The translations under genes were made by a program, and so were the position numbers. The notes beneath the pieces are model-generated. The model did not search any database, was not told the origin of the DNA, and saw nothing but the letters and a program-made list of their open reading frames with translations. Shown here piece after piece: positions 56,377 through 64,000 of a DNA stretch of 64,000 nucleotides (the first letter of the stretch is position 1; each line of letters begins with the position of its first letter). Origin of the DNA: Carallia brachiata (taxonomy: Eukaryota; Streptophyta; Magnoliopsida; Malpighiales; Rhizophoraceae); NCBI GenBank assembly GCA_021464245.1, contig JADCRB010000095.1, forward strand, positions 155,474-219,473, read 5' to 3'.

Positions 56377-58475
56377 CTATTCAATAAAATTGACACGAGG
56401 GACGTGAGAGATTTTGGACCAATCTTCTCCCTTCTCCTTGTTGTAGTGTTCTTCCAGAAGCTGGCTTCTATAGATTGCCAGTGTATGAAGAAGCATTCTA
56501 TTTTGCAGAATATAATAATCTGGCAGTGCTTTCAATCGTCGACACCCATAAATTTCCAGAGCCAAAGGGATGGCATTACCCAGTGAAGTCTCCAAGGCTT
56601 CTAGCAAATGATCTTATTGCTTCTTCTGCTCCTACATGTGGTACAGGAGAAAAAATAAGCACCAATTTAGTGAGGTGTTCCTTTTTCTTGAGCTCTGCTT
56701 TCTTTGCCTCACCCACTCTGAGGATTATATGCACCCAAATTATACAAATGATAAGACTTCTTCGAAGTTGGTTCAGGTTCCTCAGATATCCAAGAGAAAA
56801 TGCACCATCCCCATCATAGTCAACATAAACCTCCTCTAATGTCCTGCTAGGACCAGTTAATTGCGCAATCCCTTTTGGCAACCTACTGTAGCAGCCTTCA
56901 TTAGAAAGATGCCTCAAGTTAATTAGATTTCCAGTCCCGAGAGGCAACCTCAAATAATGGCTGTCGGTAACATCTATGGTCTGCAAAATATGCATAATCA
57001 CCTTTTTTGTGTCTCGACGATCTAACATGTGCTAATTCACTGAATAATCTTGATCACTCTTCTGTTTGTAAGCGGTAACCGTCCATGTGCTGGTCCCCAT
57101 AACGAAAGGCTTCACAATTTTTTGGTACCGTCAAAAGAATTAAGGGTGACCTATGACTTGCAAAACCTATACATACATATTTATTTATTTTATTTAAAAA
57201 TTATAAGTTAATTATTTTATTACTGTTGCCTTAAACTCTTTTCTGTATTTTTTTCCGTTCTTAATAAATTTTTTTTCTTTATCTATAATTTTTCTCCACG
57301 TTATAATTTTTTATGTAAAATCTATTTCTTTTCATTTCATTTACTTCATCTATCACATTTAATTCTGTAACACTGCTAAAGCCAACTACCCACGCATTTG
57401 TGCCGTTGGATCGATGTAGTTTTGGATTTGGTGTGGTGGGCAACAGTGTACGGCATCAAAGCCATAAGATTTGGCAACGAATCTTCATTTGTTTACATAG
57501 TGAACCCATGGCCGAGGCAACATTCTTTTTGCGTGTGATGACTAAAATTTTACTTCTTAGTGAACCAAACTTAAGAGATTGTTCAAATTATCCCACTTTG
57601 AAGGGCTTTCTTCCCACACATTGTCCGTAATAAGAAGTATTTTTTTATTCTCAATAGATTCTCCTATTTTTTTCAACAAGCTCTCCAATTCTGTGACCCC
57701 TAAAGTAGAGCCTAAGAGAGATTCAAGAATTGCCTTGGCAACCCTAGTCTCATCAAAATGATCAGACCCAAATTTCATTTTCAAAATGGGCCTTTATCCT
57801 ATCATCGTTAAAGGCAAATTGGGCAAGAGTTGTCTTGCCGGTACCTCCCATCCCCACAATTGAGATAACACGGAGGTCTGGTTTGTCACAGTCATCACTA
57901 GGATCATTCAATAACATATTGACCAAGACATTTTTATCCTGATCGCTACCCTTCACCTCTGTTACGTCAACCATAGAGATGGTCATAGGTCGCTCAATAT
58001 GTGGGTCGCCCTCTATCGAAGCAAATTTATATCGTTCTTTCTCCTGAGCCATAAGGTCTATCTTTTCATTCAGCCCTTTTATCCTGTTAGCGATGTCATG
58101 ACGCAGATGCAGACCATCTTGTATACAACAAAAGCAAGAGGACCGTAAGAAGGAGCATACCTTCCTCTTTTGCTTCGGATCCTGTCGATCTCCATGTTTG
58201 CCTTGTGAGCTGAGAATCGCAGCTTCCCAATCGTCCAACACGTCTTCAGTGTCACAAGCGACATCTTTGAGTTTCTCCAGCCAGTCTCTGACGGAGGCCT
58301 CCTTCACTTGCTTTGTCTCTGCATCAGTAATCACGGCTTGGATGGCTTTGAGATTGCTGGTCAGCTTCTCAACTTCTTTTTCAACACCCATAACAAGCCT
58401 CACCTCTTGTTCTACCTCACGAACCATGATGGAGCCAAGCTGCTCCACCACAAAAGAAACAAGTGCCTCAGCCAT
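56377..58475 (-). pseudogene. CC-NB-ARC-LRR disease-resistance gene relic (RGA type)
   Basis: ATG at 58475 opens MAEALVSFVVEQLGSI, the usual start of a coiled-coil (Rx_N) NLR, with an EDVID-like DTEDVLDDW at about 75-83. NB-ARC follows: P-loop GMGGTGKTT at residues 208-216. The frame stops after ENEIWV (57764) because a short deletion shifts it. 57557-57784 continues with FDETRVAKAILESL and kinase-2-like LLITDNVWEE. RNBS-B (SKILVITRKK) is in yet another frame near 57550. The GLPL/ARC2 part is missing and replaced by AT-rich sequence (57030-57400). LRR pieces remain at 56576-57028 (LPLGTGNLINLRHL, SLGYLRNLNQLR) and 56377-56607 (LKALPDYYILQ, GEDWSKISH). Intact relatives are intracellular immune receptors; this copy cannot encode one. 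Confidence 0.9.
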
Positions 58476-58860
58476 TACTACGGTAACCCAAGCAAGAAAC
58501 CGATGGATCAAAGGAAGGGAAAGCTGAACTACAAAGAACCAGTATTTCTTCTGCTTAGATTGATGTCCGGAGGCTATCTGCGTTCCCTTAAATAGGCTAA
58601 TGATGCTTACTAAGAACTGAAATCATCAAGATCTGTTCATTCGATGATGTAATGATAATGCCAAGCAATGTATCGATAAAGTACAATATGGTTTCTTACA
58701 CAGTTTCTGTACAATCCGATCTTTAACTTTGGCTAAAGCAAAAGCGTCATTTGTTAATGTTTGGTACTTTTAGCATATAGTCTGCTAGCAAATACCTTTC
58801 TTAGGATAATTATAAAGCACATTCTCAATTCTGTCTACAAGTAAGGGCATATGAGAAAAT
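58476..58860 (-). promoter_or_regulatory. 5' flank of the resistance-gene relic
   Basis: Upstream sequence of the pseudogene. 58630-58860 is similar to 61890-62110: AAAGTA(C)AATATGGTT.CTTAC, a GCAAAAG(C/T) block and the AGCACATTCTCAATTCTGT / GGACATTCTAAATTCTGT block. Similarity between copies suggests it duplicated with the gene. Confidence 0.5.
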
Positions 58861-60389
58861 GAGAGATACATATTTTGTGTAGTTTATAACACAAAATAGA
58901 GCTTTGGATGTTTAAAGAGGACATTCTAAATGCTGGTAGATTTTTCTGCCAATTTCCGAAACGAAGAGACAATAACTTTATACAACTTGAGCAATTCAGT
59001 ACCTCTCCAACATTTTTACCCAACTGAGCTCCAAAAACTGAATATCAATTATCCTAGACTCTAGAGTACCATAGGTCATCCATGGTGGACGATACGCGGC
59101 CCTAAATAACGGAAAAATAGTTGATTGGGCTGGTTTTGCTTAATGGAAATAACCATGAGGGTCTATTTCGAAAAAAGGCACATCAATTTCACCCACTATC
59201 TTTATGAGTTTATTAAATTCTGCTCCTAACCGTTTTTTTTTTTTAAATTCGGTCTCAAATATCGATTCCGTCAAACTAATTTGACTCGTCCATTAAATCT
59301 GCCGTTAAATAAGCTATGGTGGTGCCACATAGCATGCCACGTCATTAATTTTAGGAAAAAGTTAAGAGCTATACAGTGCAGCCATATGCACAACTAAAAA
59401 TGTAATTCATTATTAATAAATATAACTACGTTGATAATTTGTGTAAAAATTCTTTTTTAGGAAAATTTTTTTTTAAGCTAAAATTTTTTTTTTTTAACGT
59501 ATGTTAGGTGCGATTTATACTTTTAAGTTATTGGGTAATATTTATCTAATTTTAGATTTTAGTTTTATTTTTTCATATTTTATTAAAATAATTATATTAA
59601 ATTAAAAGTTAGTTGGACTTTTAGTAGTATATAGTGCAAATATGTGATTACTGGGTATGAGTGTAAAACCAAGCTCTTAATTTTGGGACAAATCAACATG
59701 CCACATCAACATAGACTTCTCACATGGCATTTTGTGAAAAATGTTAGTAATTTTTTTTGAAAAAAAATTAAAAATTTTCAAAAGGTGAAAAAAAAAAAAA
59801 AAAATTAAAGATTTCCAATTGGACGAACACCACCTTCACCTCCATCATCACTTGCGACCACCGCCGCCGCCTCCCTTACCAGTTACCACAGACGCTCTTT
59901 CCAGATTTTATAAAAAAAAAGGAAAAGCAAAAACAAGAAAAAGGCTAAAACAATAGACCCAAGGCAACAATGAATACAAGATATAAAATATCAAATTTCG
60001 TTTGGTGTCCCGTTGGGCATATACATACCCAAGAGTCGTAGCTAAAATTAATTACTATAGTGTTTCGTTGATTTGTCCCGTTGTAGTTAATCGTTTTGTC
60101 CCGTTGAGTTGTTTGTTTTTGTCTTGTTGTGTCCCGTTGGATATTATTCTTATTCTGTTGCATAAGCATTGTCCATGCATTGTAGACATCTAACAAAAGT
60201 TCTAAGGTTAATTTGGTAAATATATTACTTATCAGCCACTGCTGAAAATATAAGGTAACTTATTGCTTTGTTAATTAGCTGCTTTTTGGAACAATAAACA
60301 ACCCCAACAAGCAACAGCAAATAAAAAAATTTAACTATGCACTTTTATAATTTACTTTTCGAAAATAAACAGCAACACCCTTACAAAAC
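58861..60389. other. Intergenic, no gene seen
   Basis: AT-rich. 60060-60145 has degenerate repeats of TTTGTCCCGTTG. 59820-59880 is a short CCGCCGCC-rich patch. Poly(A/T) runs and no coding motif. Confidence 0.45.
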
Positions 60390-60850
60390 AAAACCAAACA
60401 CCTCCTCAATCTTTGAATGCTTTCCAACGTGAACATCTTTATCTATTTGCCCTATCACAAAAGCAACTATTTTTTCTTTTTTTTTTTTGTATTTGAACAA
60501 AAAGTGTTGGAACACAATTGTGAATGGCATTGCAAGGGAAAGAGAGAGAGAGTTTAAGCAACATTTAAAATGAAGCCCGTGATCCATATTTTAAACATAA
60601 AAGTTTTGATAAATAGTAGAGTTTGTGACTTTTAGAGATTGTTCCCTACTATTAAGCTCGAACTCGTGCGTGTCTCCTCTTCCCAATTTTTCAACAAAAA
60701 GCAACTACTTTAAACTGTCGAAGATACATTTAAAGAAAAAAAAACATAAAACAACAATTGCAGGTGGTATAATCAAACATAAAATTGAAAACAATCGAAA
60801 CATTCCTCGGCTAGTTCATGTGCACCAAACCCCATGATTTATAATTGAAC
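60390..60850 (-). repeat. Orphan copy of resistance-gene 3' flank
   Basis: Matches the 3' flank at 55840-56120 (TGAATGCTTTCCAAC, TCTATTTGCCCTATCACAAAAGC and GCACCAAACCCCATGATT against the relic's counterpart). No gene body lies between it and the orphan 5' flank at 61890. Confidence 0.6.
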
Positions 60851-60865
60851 TACACGAAACTGAAG

Positions 60866-61605
60866 ATTTTTTTTTTTTAATCCAAAAGAAAAGGCCATTC
60901 CATTATATAAAAACAGGAGTACACAGACAGGCCCACAAGAAAACCACCCTTACATACAAAGAATCCAACTAGCCCAAGGAGGTCCAAACAACCCAACAAA
61001 TAAGAGACCCAGCCCAAGACTCAGCTAGACCTGATAGAACCCGAGGCCAAGACCCAGTTGAACCAACCCACTGGCCATCAACCCAAATAGTACCAAACAC
61101 CCTCACAGCCCTCTACCTGATGACAAGTAAAGGACCGGCACTGGCAAAGACTCCGGTGAGGACACTACTGCACACCGCAGCCACTGCTGCCACACGCGAC
61201 TATCACCATATGGCTGCGATCAAGAAACACCCACCAACCACCCCCACAGAGAGCTGCAGAAAAAGGAAGCCACCGACTGTGCAACAAAAAGGAAGCCCTC
61301 CCCTACCCCCTCACCTACCATCAAGGTCGGCGGGAGGCAAAGGAGGAGAAGGAAACCGAACCGCTCACCAACCAAACGAGGAGGGCCCTACATACCACCA
61401 AAAACTGAAACCCCACCACCAGAGAACAACAAAACCCGAACACCAGGACAAGCCCACAAAAGGGCACAAACAGCACATCGTAACAAGGCCGACGAGGCTC
61501 ACAAGTGACCCCGGAGCACAAATTCCACTCTTGGTGCTCGTTAGCAAAACGAGGCGCACGATAGCGGAATCAAAAACATTTCTTTTTTCGAAACTAAAGA
61601 TTTGA
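60866..61605. other. GC-rich insert, possible non-LTR retroelement relic
   Basis: Begins with poly(T) at 60870-60880, then CATTCCATTATATAAAAACAGG. On the minus strand that reads as a retroelement 3' end with poly(A). Then comes Pro/Lys/His-rich open sequence with frames up to 161 codons (+, 61120-61605) and no known motif. Composition is unlike its surroundings. It sits where the gene body of the lost cluster member would be. Confidence 0.35.
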
Positions 61606-61879
61606 CTGACAAAATGGGTACACTCGCAACGAGGCTTTGCAGCACAATTAAATTAAAAATAGATAAGGCAACAGTTTAATTTCTAGCATCCATAAACTAG
61701 TCCGAAAACAACACATCAAAACAATAGAAAAATACTTGATCATGATATGTACAATGATCAATTGCCAAGCGGTATAAAAATTTTTAGTTTAAAAAAGCAA
61801 AAAAAGATCGAGAATCAAAACTCAATTCTTTTTTGGGAAGATAAAAGCTAATATGCTGACAAATTGATAATCTTCATCA

Positions 61880-62190
61880 TGAGCAACGGTACCGGTAAGC
61901 AAAGTATCAATAAAAGGACAATATGGTTCCTTACTTCCACAATTACTGTGGAATCCCATCTTTTGATTAGGCAAATGCAAAAGTATGATATAATATTTGG
62001 TACCGTAATTTTGGCATATAATAAGCTGCAGTAGATTCCTTCCTCGAAGAAATTATATGGGACATTCTAAATTCTGTACCTAACAAATAAGCATACCAAA
62101 CTTCTCATACCATTGTGTCAGGGTAGGGCCATATTTACTTAGTCTTACTTTTTGTTTTTTTTTTTTTTTGATAATAACTTCACAAAATAT
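61880..62190 (-). repeat. Orphan copy of resistance-gene 5' flank (C)
   Basis: Similar to 58630-58860 (upstream of the relic) and to 53215-53455. Together with 60390-60850 it brackets a missing gene. Confidence 0.7.
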
Positions 62191-62399
62191 AGTTCATAAT
62201 GTGGGCATGTGACACCAATGCCTGTTAATTTAAGCAATGTGAAGCTCAATTTTTCTTAATTAAGATCTCAAGTTCGAGTTTTTGTGTATAGAGAAAATGA
62301 GTGTTGGAAGAATTTTGTGGGGTCTTTCCTGGCTTGACTTCGGATTAGTTGGGGTCTATTGTGACTTTCGGATTCTGGGGCAGTCTCAAACCAAAAAAA

Positions 62400-62930
62400 A
62401 TAATGTGGGCATGCGACACAATGACAAGTTAATTAATTTCAATACATGAGCTTTTCCAGTGTTTGGGCTGACATGGAGGAATGTAAATGACCACCATCCT
62501 TAATGGCTCGGGAAGCAGCTTCTTTTGCAGAGAGGCATAGTGTAACGGCAAGCTTCTGCTACAAAAATGACTTGATTGACATAGAGCTGCATACGGACCA
62601 AAGGAGAAAATTAAAAATTAACTAGAAGCCCTGAAAGACACACTGTAATAAATTCTCATAGTTTGCATATAGAGGTTGTAAAGGCTGATTGCACCGAATA
62701 TTTTGCTTGACATCTGACTCAACCCAACTAGCATTAACTAGAAAAGCAATGACCCGTAATTTGAAATACTATAAACAAAACTAATTCAAGCACAAAATCA
62801 CTTGAAACTGAATTGACTTAAACATTGAATAATCTGAAATCCAAATAATGTAGATATTAAATACTCGAAAATTGAATTACCCTAGCTCAAAAGCCTGAAA
62901 TTTCAAAAATTTAGCATATTCAAACCCATG
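62400..62930. repeat. Cluster duplicate, copy C
   Basis: Partner of 54240-54770, same orientation, about 8.1 kb away. After it, 62690-63080 carries degenerate AACTCGAA/TTGAATTAC motifs of the dispersed family. Confidence 0.8.
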
Positions 62931-63080
62931 AAACCAAAATATGATTTATACTTGATATATCTTGAAACTCCATATAGCATACGGTCGATGGACCTGAAAT
63001 ATTATCTATTCGAAAGCCATAGTATCCGAGAATATAAAAATCTCCAAAAAATGACCGTGACCAAAACATAACACAATCCA

Positions 63081-64000
63081 AATCCAACCCGATTTGCCAC
63101 ATCTATTCATACATTAGCAAAATGATCAGAACGGTAGAAATAGTACACGCAAATGTGCAAGGTTGATCATTGGGAAAGAAATCAGGCGATCACGTATTCA
63201 ATTCCCATCCCTACTTAAAAGTACTAGAGAAGAAAAAAAAATCTTCAAAGCAAACAGTAGGATCAGTAATCATTCTGGGAAAGGGTTTCATTATATTATA
63301 CGGACGCGAAATGTTTTACATGGCGGGTGCAATAGGATATTTTTTGTGCTTCTATCGGTGTCAGAAAACTGTGTCGAATTTTCTTTAGCCAACTTACAAT
63401 CTCTTACAATTGTTGCTGAATGAGAAAGGGGAAAACAAAGGATGTTTGCTAAGATTCGAAACTTAGGACTTTAATGTTGGAATATAAAGAGTATTTTAAA
63501 ATGTTTGAATTTCACGTGAAAAAAGAAGTTAATTATTACTTAACAAGTGAGTATAAATAAGATATAAGAATCTCACATGGGAAAAAGAAGTTAAGTTTTA
63601 CTTATTTATAATTCAACATCTTTCTTACGTTTCATAAAATAAAAGACTCATAAAAGGTCTTACGCAACCCAGACTCAAGCATAATATGAGTGGACTTATG
63701 CGACTCCACGCAGTGAACCGGCCAAGAGCTCAATGTTTTCAAACCAATGTTTTGAAACTTTTCAAAGATTTCGGTCAAACTAACCGCTTTTTTTATTAGC
63801 CGTTTTTGGCTGTTGCATCCAACAATCACAACCATTACAGACTATTAAAAACTACCCAACTAGCCGTTATGACCATTAAACCTAGACTTAATACTCATTA
63901 TTCTCTTTTATGTGAATTTATATCTAGATCACTATAAAAAGGAATAATACATAACAACAAGGGTCACTTCTTACTTACTCACTTTCTGAAATTTGTTGGA
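63081..64000. other. Window end, no gene seen
   Basis: 63385-63475 is the partner of 55430-55520. The rest is AT-rich with short frames. CTCACATGGGAAAAAGAAGTTAAG-type and TTTCACGTGAAAAAAGAAGTTAA-type lines (63510-63600) form a loose direct repeat. No recognisable coding sequence. Confidence 0.4.

Overview
This is a nuclear segment of a plant, most likely a eudicot. It is AT-rich and gene-poor, with AG/GT-bounded introns, microsatellites and long poly(A/T) runs. Recognisable content includes a plant xyloglucan enzyme, a tryptophan-pathway exon, a coiled-coil NB-ARC resistance-gene relic and a Tat-type Ty3/Gypsy retrotransposon. I cannot name the species. No rRNA, intact tRNA or CRISPR array was seen.

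Layout: (a) 1-1104 (+) is the last intron and terminal exon of an anthranilate synthase beta (glutaminase) gene. (b) 2011-2538 is a hAT-like MITE with a perfect 8-bp target duplication. (c) 8422-10936 (-) is a complete four-exon XTH gene encoding 331 residues. (d) 11.2-40.2 kb is intergenic. It holds a three-copy 595-bp tandem array whose junction cuts a MITE, a SINE with a 13-bp target duplication, a long foldback hairpin, and two pairs of diverged segmental duplicates both spaced about 5.1 kb apart. (e) 40245-50937 (-) is a 10.7-kb Ty3/Gypsy element with dual RNase H, decayed by frameshifts. (f) 53-64 kb is the wreck of a resistance-gene cluster: one CC-NB-ARC-LRR pseudogene (56377-58475, -) and several orphan copies of its 5' and 3' flanks.

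The most notable object is inside the retrotransposon. Between integrase and the 3' LTR, in sense with gag-pol, lies a captured WUSCHEL/WOX-type transcription-factor gene (42033-42674, -). It has a homeodomain, then a WUS-box (TLPLFP), then a C-terminal EAR-like LxLxL motif, in the order seen in WUSCHEL itself. It is interrupted by one in-frame TGA and preceded by a TATA box and leader whose ATG is one base out of frame. A second small TATA+ATG open frame (41447-41734, -) lies between it and the LTR. The element's two LTRs share R-U5 at about 95% but have unrelated U3 regions, and there is no matching target duplication, so the element is a recombinant.

Coordinates of single-exon and TE-domain features come from reading frames and motifs. 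Boundaries of diverged duplicates and intergenic blocks are approximate.
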